From Tenacibaculum ovolyticum DSM 18103 (GTDB lineage: Bacteria > Bacteroidota > Bacteroidia > Flavobacteriales > Flavobacteriaceae): a stretch of 64,000 nt of DNA. This document shows, in pieces, positions 26,391 through 33,468 of the stretch. A program made the translations under genes and the position numbers. Positions within the stretch are counted from its first letter, which is position 1. Every line of letters begins with the position of its first letter. The stretch spans positions 1-64,000 of the forward strand of contig NZ_AUMF01000020.1 in NCBI RefSeq assembly GCF_000430545.1, written 5' to 3'. The notes below the pieces were generated by a model. That model had not been told where the DNA came from and searched no databases. It saw only the letters and a program-made list of their open reading frames with translations.

Positions 26391-26540
26391 TTTGTACATT
26401 TTTTTTTAAGATAATTTTTTATGTACAAGAGCGCAGTGTTGTTTCTTGTACAGTCTTATAATATGCTAAAAAAAACTGTACAAAAAAGTAGCACAATTCT
26501 TTGTACAGTTTTTAATAGTATATAAAAAACTGTACAAAAA
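26391..26540. repeat. Six-copy TGTACA palindrome array, alternating orientation
   Basis: TGTACA starts at 26393, 26422, 26447, 26477, 26502 and 26531. The steps are 29, 25, 30, 25 and 29, giving a period of 54-55 bases for two sites. The flanks alternate as TTGTACAG-like then CTGTACAA-like, so neighbouring sites face each other. Copies 4 to 6 have the best-conserved arms: 26471-26484 is complementary to 26500-26513 over 14 bases, and aaaaaactgtacaaaaa recurs at 26524-26540. It is not a CRISPR: the repeats are too short and the spacers are partly similar. Confidence 0.75.
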
Positions 26541-26719
26541 TATTGTAATATTAAATATAGTTGTTGGTTTAAAAAATAATATTAATGAGTTGCTTAAATA
26601 AAGTTTTGATTCTTAAAATTTAAGAATAATGTTTGGCGATGCGAATAGAAGTATTTAATGAAGATTATTTTACTCTCACCCAGTTGTTAGTATAGTGTTC
26701 TGTTGGTAATAGCTTTTTT

Positions 26720-27427
26720 TTAGTGAAAATCGTAATATAAACTCCATTCATTAGTTTGGTCATTTTTCGCAAACATAAAACTTCCGTTATCTATTACATT
26801 TAGGTTTATTTTTTCGTCTGACGTAATTTGAAATACAAACTCAAACCCTTTACCAAATCCTTCGTCAATTCCAATTCCAGACTGACAATAAGAAGGGAAT
26901 CCACCAATTTTATGTTCATATTGATGAAAATCTGCTATATCATAATAGCATTCAATTTCTCCATTATTTTCAAATTCAATTATTTTGTTTTCCATTTCAA
27001 GTGATAAACCGCCACCATCCCAAAGAGGACAATCTTGTTTTTGTTCAGCCTTTAAAGGAAATTGTTTTATAAAAGATTTGGGGTTCGATAAATTTTTAAA
27101 AGTAACATTTTCTAAATTTTCATATTCTCTTATGATCCAATTTTCTCCCATTTTTTCAAAACATTCTGGGTATTCATTAGATATAAAAACTGTCAATATT
27201 TTTGTACTTGATAATTTCGGATGAATAAAAGGTAAATTAGGAATGTAAATTTGAGCTAACGGAAACATTAGTTCTCCGTTTTTATCAATCGGAATTATTT
27301 CGTCAGGGCTATAAGCTGAAACTTTGCCTATCCAACTTTCTTGAATTGTATTTTCAGGTCTAAACCCACCAACTTTAAAAATTGTTGTATTTTTAGATAT
27401 TCTATCTTTTATTTCCTTAATTGTCAA
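26720..27427 (-). CDS. DUF1963 (YwqG-like) protein
   Basis: This is a 235-residue cytoplasmic protein of the DUF1963 group, whose function is unknown. Typical elements are GELMFPLAQIYIPNLPF near the start, the middle KHKIGG-like signature (EHKIGGFPSYCQSG) and a beta-rich tail ending in an Asp/Trp motif (NEWSLYYDF). The start codon is TTG. An ATG 11 bases upstream is in another frame and hits a stop after six codons, so I keep the TTG. It is a single gene just right of the repeat-rich gap, and DUF1963 genes are often found among mobile or accessory genes. Confidence 0.8.
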   Translation of the reverse strand: MTIKEIKDRISKNTTIFKVGGFRPENTIQESWIGKVSAYSPDEIIPIDKNGELMFPLAQIYIPNLPFIHPKLSSTKILTVFISNEYPECFEKMGENWIIREYENLENVTFKNLSNPKSFIKQFPLKAEQKQDCPLWDGGGLSLEMENKIIEFENNGEIECYYDIADFHQYEHKIGGFPSYCQSGIGIDEGFGKGFEFVFQITSDEKINLNVIDNGSFMFAKNDQTNEWSLYYDFH

Positions 27428-27486
27428 TTTTGTTCATTTTTTTAATTATTGGTAACTTTATTGATATAGTTTAAATTTTTTAAGTC

Positions 27487-28137
27487 TTATTTTTTATAGA
27501 TAACACTATCTAAAATCCAATATTTAGGTTTTCTATAATCTCTATATTCGTTTATTGCAATTATACCTTTTTCTAAATCATAATAAAAAGAATTAATGTT
27601 ACCTGACTTTATCTCTATAATATTTTTATATTGATTACCGTTTATTATAATTTGTTCTTTATAGTTTTTTTTAAAAAGATAGGTAGAATTTGAGTTTTTT
27701 ATGTCTGTTATCATTTTAGGAGTACCACCACCACCTCTATAAAACCACATACAATCATATTCTTTCAATTCACGTGCTTTGTTAAAATAAAAATCAGTTG
27801 TTAGTTCAATTTTAATGCTCTGAAATGAGTCTGAGTTTGTTTTTAAATTAACCTCATGTAACTCATTAGTAGCTTTTATTATTCTCTTTTTATCTTTTGA
27901 AGATAAACATATTTCTTTTCTTTTTATTTTCTCTTTATGGGTATGTGGTTTCGTAATCATGTATATAACCTTATTACCTAAAGAATCTTTAAATATTAAC
28001 TGTTTTTCATTATTTTGATAAGGGAAAGAGTTTAAAGATTTTTTAGATAATTTAAAATTACCTAAATTTAATTCGGAAGGACATTGTTCTTTACAAGATA
28101 TGATTATAACTAATATCATTAATACTTTTAGTTTCAT
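27487..28137 (-). CDS. Hypothetical lipoprotein
   Basis: This is a 216-residue lipoprotein (MKLKVLMILVIIISC, Cys15) with no recognised domain. The mature protein is rich in Lys, Asn and Ile. It has a Gly-rich stretch YRGGGGTPKMI at about 140 and a strand-rich end. It sits between the DUF1963 gene and the B12 operon, transcribed in the same direction as both but with about 100 bases to the B12 operon, so it is probably separate from it. No function can be proposed. Confidence 0.68.
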   Translation of the reverse strand: MKLKVLMILVIIISCKEQCPSELNLGNFKLSKKSLNSFPYQNNEKQLIFKDSLGNKVIYMITKPHTHKEKIKRKEICLSSKDKKRIIKATNELHEVNLKTNSDSFQSIKIELTTDFYFNKARELKEYDCMWFYRGGGGTPKMITDIKNSNSTYLFKKNYKEQIIINGNQYKNIIEIKSGNINSFYYDLEKGIIAINEYRDYRKPKYWILDSVIYKK

Positions 28138-28238
28138 TTTGTAAGGGTTTTATAGTTCCGAAAAATATGTTTAAGAGTGTGAATTCATTTTTATTCAAGG
28201 CTAGTGAAAGATAAATATTCTTAGATTATAAATTAAAA

Positions 28239-29357
28239 CTACTTCATCTTCTCAAAAAAAGTTAACTCATAATTAGGTAACAATTTAGGATGTGTAATTT
28301 TAATAAAATCTTTTAGCACTAAATCGGGTCTAATAGGGGCTAGTTCAAAAAATAAAAGTCCGCCAGTAGCTCCTTTTTTTGTCCCCATAGTATATATATT
28401 GCCATTATTTAAAGCATCAAACTCCTTATAAAGTTTGTTAGCACTCTTTAATTGCTCTTTAGTTTCGTACAAACCGCAACCAATCCAATAATCGGCGCTT
28501 TTTCCTCTATCTAAAACACTCTCGAAACTTAACTGTAAGCTACCAGTTCCTTTTGTTTCTTTCCATAAATAATTAAGGTTAGCATCTTTTAAATAAGTAG
28601 CCATAAAACTTTCACCGGCAGGTACATTCCAAATATCTTTAAACATACTACCAGATATAACAGTAGCAGGTTTTTTTGTCGTGCTTTTAGCTATTTTAGT
28701 AGCTTCTATATAGTTTTTTTCAATACTTTTAAAAATGCTATCCGCTTCTTTTTCTTTAGACAGCAGTGCTCCAAAAAACTTAATCCATTCCGCTCTACCT
28801 AAAGGCGTTTCTTCTAGCCAATCACCATTAAATATAACAGGAATCGCAGCTTTTTTAATGTTTTCGTATAATTTACTGTTTGGGTGTAATGAAAAACCAA
28901 TAACTAACTCGGGCTGTAAATCCATTAATATTTCGGTATTTATACTTTGTTCCGACCCAAGTTCTACTATTTTATTTTCTTCAATTCTTTTTCTGGTTCT
29001 TTTAGATGAAATATATTTTGTGTGTGGAAAACCAACTAATTTATCTTCACTATTTAAAAGCTCTAACATTGGTATGTGTGTGGTACTTGTAACAACCAAT
29101 TCGTTTACAGGAACTTTAATTTCGTTTTTAGCAATGTTCGTTTTATTAGTTAATGTAAATTCAAATTGCTTTTTAGAATTTTGAAATACTTTTTTGATGA
29201 TTAATTTTTTCCTACCATTTTTAGTAATAATATCAAAACCCTTTGCGTATTTAATAGGGCTAAGGGTATCAACAATTGTTGTTATATTTTTATTTTCACT
29301 GTTTTTACATTGAATTAAAAGCAGAGAACTTATAATAAGTAATATAAAATGTTTCAT
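28239..29357 (-). CDS. BtuF/FepB-like substrate-binding lipoprotein
   Basis: This is a 372-residue lipoprotein (MKHFILLIISSLLLIQC, Cys17) with a class III periplasmic-binding fold. Landmarks are VVTSTTHIPMLELL (about 88-101), the ligand-loop ILMDLQPELVIGFSLHP and the late FELAPIRPDLVLKDFIKI. Such proteins pass B12 or iron chelates to an ABC importer. It is the last gene of the B12 operon, 4 bases after the CobC-like gene, so cobalamin or a precursor is the likely ligand. The matching permease and ATPase are absent from this window. The first 85 residues are an N-terminal extension beyond the usual domain. Confidence 0.88.
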   Translation of the reverse strand: MKHFILLIISSLLLIQCKNSENKNITTIVDTLSPIKYAKGFDIITKNGRKKLIIKKVFQNSKKQFEFTLTNKTNIAKNEIKVPVNELVVTSTTHIPMLELLNSEDKLVGFPHTKYISSKRTRKRIEENKIVELGSEQSINTEILMDLQPELVIGFSLHPNSKLYENIKKAAIPVIFNGDWLEETPLGRAEWIKFFGALLSKEKEADSIFKSIEKNYIEATKIAKSTTKKPATVISGSMFKDIWNVPAGESFMATYLKDANLNYLWKETKGTGSLQLSFESVLDRGKSADYWIGCGLYETKEQLKSANKLYKEFDALNNGNIYTMGTKKGATGGLLFFELAPIRPDLVLKDFIKITHPKLLPNYELTFFEKMK

Positions 29358-29361
29358 TTTG

Positions 29362-29889
29362 TTATAGTGTAAATTTTATGATAGCCCCGTAATTTAGTTT
29401 TAAATCGAAAGATTTATCTAAAGGTGTTTTGTTTATGTATGCCCACAAACTTCTAATAACACCAGCGTGGGTAACAATAACAGCTCGCTCTTTTTTTAGG
29501 GTTTTAAGCTCGTTTAAAAACTGAACAGTTCTGGTATGTAAATGGATATAAGACTCACCATTAGTAACGGTAACGTTTACAAAATTATTCATCCAAACAT
29601 CCAATTCTGGTTTGTTAATATCGTCCCATTTTTGCAGCTCCCAATCACCAAAATCGAGTTCTTTTAAACGATCATCAAGAATAATAGTGTCAGAAAGTTT
29701 TTCAGCTAAGAGTTTACAGCGCTGTAACGGACTTGAATAATAAGCGGTGTTAATATCATTAACTTTAATCGCTTTTAATATCGGTTTAATTTCTTCTGCA
29801 AAAGTATCAACAACACCAAGATCGGCTTGTCCGTAGCAAATACCTTTTTCAATATTCGGAGTTGTATGTCTAACTAAAATAATTTCCAT
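29362..29889 (-). CDS. cobC: Alpha-ribazole phosphatase-like histidine phosphatase
   Basis: This is a 175-residue phosphoglycerate-mutase-like phosphatase. The catalytic His is in ILVRHTTPN at residue 8. The second arginine is in YYSSPLQRCKLLAEKL, the acid in LKELDFGDWE, and the second His in VTHAGVIRSLW. The family removes the phosphate of alpha-ribazole-5'-phosphate or of the B12 precursor during nucleotide-loop assembly. It overlaps the cobS stop by 16 bases and is followed 4 bases later by the binding lipoprotein, which supports this reading over other histidine phosphatases. Confidence 0.9.
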   Translation of the reverse strand: MEIILVRHTTPNIEKGICYGQADLGVVDTFAEEIKPILKAIKVNDINTAYYSSPLQRCKLLAEKLSDTIILDDRLKELDFGDWELQKWDDINKPELDVWMNNFVNVTVTNGESYIHLHTRTVQFLNELKTLKKERAVIVTHAGVIRSLWAYINKTPLDKSFDLKLNYGAIIKFTL

Positions 29890-30641
29890 AAGGCAAGTAT
29901 TGATAAATAAAATACTACTTCACTAACTTGTTGTAATGCACCAGCGCAATCTCCTGTTTGCCCGCCAATCCATTTTTTGAATAGGCGCGACATATATAAG
30001 TAAGTTAAAAACAACGGAATTAAAACTAAGAATATTCTAATATCTTTAAAAAACAATAAAGGTAACATTCCGAAAAATCCCGAAATAATAAGTGCTTTTG
30101 TACTCATTTTTTTAGTTGTAGGCTTCACTTTAGCAGTATCAACATCTCTTACATATTCGTGTGTGTATAATAAAATGGTAGCGACAAATCGACTAATTGC
30201 ATGTCCTGATATAAGTACTAAAGGAATATTTTTTAACACATTGTTTAATTCATGTAGGCTTAAAAACTTTATCGCTAACATTGAAATGATTCCCACAACA
30301 CCATAGGTTCCTAATCGAGAATCTTTCATAATGATTAGAATCTTTTCTTTAGTCCAACCACCACCAAAGCCATCACACACATCAGCAAAACCATCTTCAT
30401 GAAAGGCACCCGTTGTCCATACCGAAGCAACAATACTAAGTACAATGGCAATACTGGGATTAAAAAGGAAAGAAGCACCAGTATAAACAATTGCTGATAT
30501 TGTACCAACAAGTATACCTACTAACGAGAAATAACGGCTACTTTTATTTAAAATTTCAGGAGAATGATTTACCCATTTTGGACAAGGTATTCTCGTAAAA
30601 AACAAAACAGCTGTTAAAAAATAATGAATTTGGTTTTTCAT
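29874..30641 (-). CDS. cobS: Adenosylcobinamide-GDP ribazoletransferase
   Basis: This is a 255-residue polytopic inner-membrane enzyme that joins adenosylcobinamide-GDP with alpha-ribazole (or its phosphate) to form the lower loop of B12. The signature is FTRIPCP near residue 16, followed by GAFHEDGFADVCDGFGGGW (about 80-98), whose acidic residues bind the magnesium, and KDSRLGTYGVVGI. About six to eight membrane helices are visible. Normal length. It lies between cobT (3 bases upstream) and the phosphatase (16-base overlap). Confidence 0.95.
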   Translation of the reverse strand: MKNQIHYFLTAVLFFTRIPCPKWVNHSPEILNKSSRYFSLVGILVGTISAIVYTGASFLFNPSIAIVLSIVASVWTTGAFHEDGFADVCDGFGGGWTKEKILIIMKDSRLGTYGVVGIISMLAIKFLSLHELNNVLKNIPLVLISGHAISRFVATILLYTHEYVRDVDTAKVKPTTKKMSTKALIISGFFGMLPLLFFKDIRIFLVLIPLFLTYLYMSRLFKKWIGGQTGDCAGALQQVSEVVFYLSILALWKLF

Positions 30642-30644
30642 AAA

Positions 30645-31685
30645 TTAAGCTTCAGATACGTTTGCGCTTTTAAAAGTAGCCATTTCGTTTAAAAAACTAA
30701 CGGCAGCTTTTACAATAGGAAAAGCAATGGCACTACCAGTACCTTCACCTAATCGTAAACCTATATTTAGTAATGGTTTTGCATTTAAAAAAGACAACAT
30801 TTGTTCATGGCCTTGCTCACCAGAAGTATGGCAGAATAAGCAATAATCTACAATGTTTTTATTAATGGCTTGGGCAGCTAATAAAGCGGCAGTAACAATA
30901 AAACCATCAATTAAAATGGTCATTTTTAAAGATGCAGCTTCTAACATGGCTCCGCACATCATCACAATTTCAAAACCACCAAAAGCAGCTAAAGCATCCA
31001 TCGAATTTTGAATGTTTTTTTCATGTAAATCTAGTACACCTCTAAGAATTTGTCCTTTCTTAGTAACACCATCATCATTTAAGCCTGTTCCTTTACCAAC
31101 ACAATCTTCAATTGGCGTATTGGTAAAATAACTCATTAATAAAGCAGCAGATGAAGTGTTACCGATTCCCATTTCGCCAAAACCGATGGTATTTGTACCT
31201 TCTTTAAATAATTTAGTAACTATTTGTTTTCCTTTATTTAAAGCTAACAAACAATCATTTGTTGTCATGGCCTGTGTAATACTATAGTCTTTTGTGCCTT
31301 TTGCTATTTTTGCATGTATTAGATTTTCATTTTCTTCAAAGTTGGCGTTAACGCCTGCATCTACAATTGTTAAGTCAATATTATTTTGATTACAAAACAC
31401 GTTAATAGCAGCTCCGTTATTCAAAAAATTTAACACCATTTGTTGGGTTACCTCTTGTGGATAAGGACTAACTGGTTTTGATTTTACAATACCGTGATCG
31501 CCAGCAAAAACAACAATACTAGGTTTTGATAAAGCAGGAGAGAGGGTATTTTGAATTTGCCCAATTTGTAACGCAATCGTTTCTAAAACACCTAAAGCTC
31601 CCAAAGGTTTTGTTTTAAAATCAATCTTATCTTTTAGCGCTTCTTTTAGCGTAGTTGAAATTGGTGTTATATTAGTAGGATACAT
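30645..31685 (-). CDS. cobT: Nicotinate-nucleotide-dimethylbenzimidazole phosphoribosyltransferase
   Basis: This is a 346-residue enzyme that makes alpha-ribazole-5'-phosphate from nicotinate mononucleotide and dimethylbenzimidazole or a similar base. Family motifs are KPLGALGVLETIALQIGQ, VFAGDHGIVKSKPVSPYPQE (about 59-78), GFGEMGIGNTSSAALL (about 168) and the C-terminal RLGEGTGSAIAFPIV with the catalytic Glu. Full length and no missing motif. It is the second gene of the five-gene B12 operon. No bluB for making the base is in this window. Confidence 0.96.
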   Translation of the reverse strand: MYPTNITPISTTLKEALKDKIDFKTKPLGALGVLETIALQIGQIQNTLSPALSKPSIVVFAGDHGIVKSKPVSPYPQEVTQQMVLNFLNNGAAINVFCNQNNIDLTIVDAGVNANFEENENLIHAKIAKGTKDYSITQAMTTNDCLLALNKGKQIVTKLFKEGTNTIGFGEMGIGNTSSAALLMSYFTNTPIEDCVGKGTGLNDDGVTKKGQILRGVLDLHEKNIQNSMDALAAFGGFEIVMMCGAMLEAASLKMTILIDGFIVTAALLAAQAINKNIVDYCLFCHTSGEQGHEQMLSFLNAKPLLNIGLRLGEGTGSAIAFPIVKAAVSFLNEMATFKSANVSEA

Positions 31686-31689
31686 GTTT

Positions 31690-32193
31690 TTATTTTAAAG
31701 TTAATGGTAATCCAGATACCATAAAAGTAGCTTTATCAGCTTTTTTTGCAATGTATTGATTTACCCAACCTTGTAGTTCAGTAAATTTTCGGCCAATTTT
31801 AGTATCGGCATGCAAACCCATTCCTATTTCATTAGAAATAATAATAATAGTGGCATCTATTTCAATCAATTTATCTATTTCTTGGGTAGCTAAACGTAAA
31901 CTTTCTTCTACATTATTTTTAGTGTCTACATAAAAATTTGTTAGCCATAAAGTAACACAATCAACAACTACTGTGGTGTTTTTAGGAATTACAGTGCTTA
32001 TATTTTTTTCTTCCTCAATAGTTGTCCAACGTTCATCTCTATCAGAAAGATGTCTATCCACTCGTTTTTTAAAATCAGCATCCCAAATTCTTGAAGTTGC
32101 TAAATAATAAGGAGTATTAGATAGTGATTCCGCCAATTGTTGAGCGTAACCACTCTTTCCAGAGCGTTCTCCGCCAGTAATATAATATATCAT
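31690..32193 (-). CDS. cobU: Bifunctional adenosylcobinamide kinase / guanylyltransferase
   Basis: This is a 167-residue enzyme that phosphorylates adenosylcobinamide and then transfers GMP to it. The P-loop GGERSGKSGYAQQLAE spans residues 7-22, the His that becomes guanylylated is in DRHLSDRDERW (about 48), and VDCVTLWLTN and ISNEIGMGLHADTKIGRKF complete the family pattern. It is the first gene of the operon. The start is 100 bases from the divergent B12-binding protein gene, and no riboswitch lies in that gap, so this operon is not obviously under direct B12 control. Confidence 0.95.
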   Translation of the reverse strand: MIYYITGGERSGKSGYAQQLAESLSNTPYYLATSRIWDADFKKRVDRHLSDRDERWTTIEEEKNISTVIPKNTTVVVDCVTLWLTNFYVDTKNNVEESLRLATQEIDKLIEIDATIIIISNEIGMGLHADTKIGRKFTELQGWVNQYIAKKADKATFMVSGLPLTLK

Positions 32194-32293
32194 GTATAAA
32201 GAAATAAATTGAAAGCAAAGATTGTAAAGATTTTTTAGAAAAAGAGAATAATACTAGAGAACTATGTAATTTAGCCGCTTAAAATCTATTTTT

Positions 32294-33232
32294 ATGAAAG
32301 TTTCTTCATTTATGCCAGCTGTAACCCAAATGATTTATGATATGGGGTTACAAGAATATCTAGAAGGTATTACTTTTGAATGTCCTGCAATTGCGCTTAA
32401 AGAAAAACAAGTTGCCGTGCGTTACAAATTAGAAGGACAAACTTTAACGAGTGAAGAAATAAATACTATTTTTTCTAAAACTAAAGCAGAAGGCGGTACA
32501 TTATATTATGTAGATGAGTCTGTTTTAGAAAGTATAGCACCAGATATTATTTTTACACAAGATGTATGTGATGTTTGCCAAATAGATACAGAATCGGTTG
32601 CAAAATCTGCCTATAAATTAAACAAAGTTCCTGAGTTAATATCAATAACACCAAATTCTTTAGAAGATGTTTTTGACAATGCTTTAACTATTGCAAAAGC
32701 GATGGGTAAAGAAACGGTAGGTATTAATTATGTAAATAAACTTAAAGAACGTATTTATACTATTGTAGATACACAAAGAGCTAAGAGACTACAATCTAAA
32801 AGTGTGATGTTATTAGAATGGATAGATCCGCTATTTAACTGTGGACATTGGATTCCTCATCAAATAGGCTATGCAGGAGGTATTGATTTATTAGCGCATC
32901 CATCAGGAGATAGTATTGTTATTTCTTGGGATAAAATTGTAAAATATGATCCTGAAATTTTAATTATAGCGCCATGTGGTTATGGTATTGAAAGAACTAT
33001 GGAAGATATGCATTTTTTAGAAGAAAAACCAGAATGGAGTTCTTTACGTGCTGTAAAAAACAAACAAGTTTTTATTGCTGATTTTGCCATGTTTACACAA
33101 TCGTCTGCAAGTACTTTAGTTGACGGAATAGCGTGTTTAACTGCAATGATTCACCCGAATTGTTTTTCGGTATCAGAAGAGATTACTACTAAGTTTTCTA
33201 ACTATAATGATTTATTGATGCTAGATTCTTAA
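32294..33232 (+). CDS. Cobalamin-binding protein of the BtuF fold without signal peptide
   Basis: This is a 312-residue protein of COG0614 type. It starts directly with the fold (MKVSSFMPAVTQMIYDMGL) and has no signal peptide or lipobox, so as written it is cytoplasmic. Conserved pieces are SIAPDIIFTQDVCDVCQID, MLLEWIDPLFNCGHWIPHQI and ILIIAPCGYGIERTMEDM. Family annotation is cobalamin-binding. It is placed between the B12 operon and the riboswitch-controlled receptor, which supports a B12 role such as binding or delivery inside the cell. A missed upstream start is unlikely, because only 100 bases separate it from cobU. Confidence 0.85.
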   Translation: MKVSSFMPAVTQMIYDMGLQEYLEGITFECPAIALKEKQVAVRYKLEGQTLTSEEINTIFSKTKAEGGTLYYVDESVLESIAPDIIFTQDVCDVCQIDTESVAKSAYKLNKVPELISITPNSLEDVFDNALTIAKAMGKETVGINYVNKLKERIYTIVDTQRAKRLQSKSVMLLEWIDPLFNCGHWIPHQIGYAGGIDLLAHPSGDSIVISWDKIVKYDPEILIIAPCGYGIERTMEDMHFLEEKPEWSSLRAVKNKQVFIADFAMFTQSSASTLVDGIACLTAMIHPNCFSVSEEITTKFSNYNDLLMLDS

Positions 33233-33250
33233 TAAAATAGCATAAGTTTG
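33215..33250 (+). promoter_or_regulatory. Candidate promoter for the riboswitch-btuB transcript
   Basis: TAAGTTTG at 33243-33250 matches the flavobacterial -7 element TAnnTTTG. A TTG at 33215-33217 could be the -33 element, although the spacing of 25 bases is longer than usual. Transcription would start near 33257, just before the riboswitch. Confidence 0.45.
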
Positions 33251-33257
33251 CAAAAAA

Positions 33258-33440
33258 TTTGGGTTTTGATGTTTAAAATAGCATCAAATTAAAAGGGAAT
33301 TTGGTTAAATACCAAAGCTGTTCCCGCAACTGTAAGCTACTAAGCTTGTAATTATTCTTTAAGTCACTGTTTATTTATAAATGGGAAGACCAATTACAAG
33401 ACGCAAGCCAGGAGACCTGCCTAAATATTAAATAATTCAA
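33258..33440 (+). ncRNA. Cobalamin (AdoCbl-type) riboswitch
   Basis: The conserved core reads aaagctgttcccgcaactgtaa (33313-33335), shown here in two parts: gctg-ttcccgcaactgta and the B12 box gccaggagacctgcc (33407-33421). The preceding gggaatttggt...accaaa forms the P3-P4 region, and a small hairpin ttttgatg / catcaaa sits at the 5' side. It lies in the leader of the btuB-like gene, so B12 should switch off receptor and BtuG-like expression. The text before the start, tcgggataaggg, probably belongs to the expression platform. Confidence 0.93.
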
Positions 33441-33468
33441 ACTTTCGGGATAAGGGTTTTAATATATT

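Larger units (their letters stand above)
25884..26719. other. 836-base gap rich in inverted repeats, no gene supported
   Basis: The left 200 bases (25900-26060) are G+C-richer and contain phrases such as gagcgttggcaag, aagcgttggctttttgcgg and atgcacaacaacgggg. I recall such phrases from repeated non-coding stretches flanking inserted genes in many Bacteroidetes. The remainder is very AT-rich and holds the hairpins and the TGTACA array listed separately. On the minus strand 26455-26339 is open for about 38 codons ending INYKDVADWSKKVY. It has no start, so it may be the tail of a decayed gene or chance. Confidence 0.6.

Noticed and set aside
26339..26455. Minus-strand open stretch of about 38 codons ending DVADWSKKVY
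   Set aside because: It has no start codon, overlaps the TGTACA array and matches no family I know. It could be a decayed gene tail, but the evidence is too thin to list as a pseudogene.
26391..26540. CRISPR array
   Set aside because: Repeats are only 6-17 bases and alternate in orientation, spacers are AT-rich and partly similar, and no cas gene is in the window.
32194..32293. Second cobalamin riboswitch in front of cobU
   Set aside because: The 100-base gap holds no B12 box and no GCTG-CCCGCAACTG core, so there is no sign of one.
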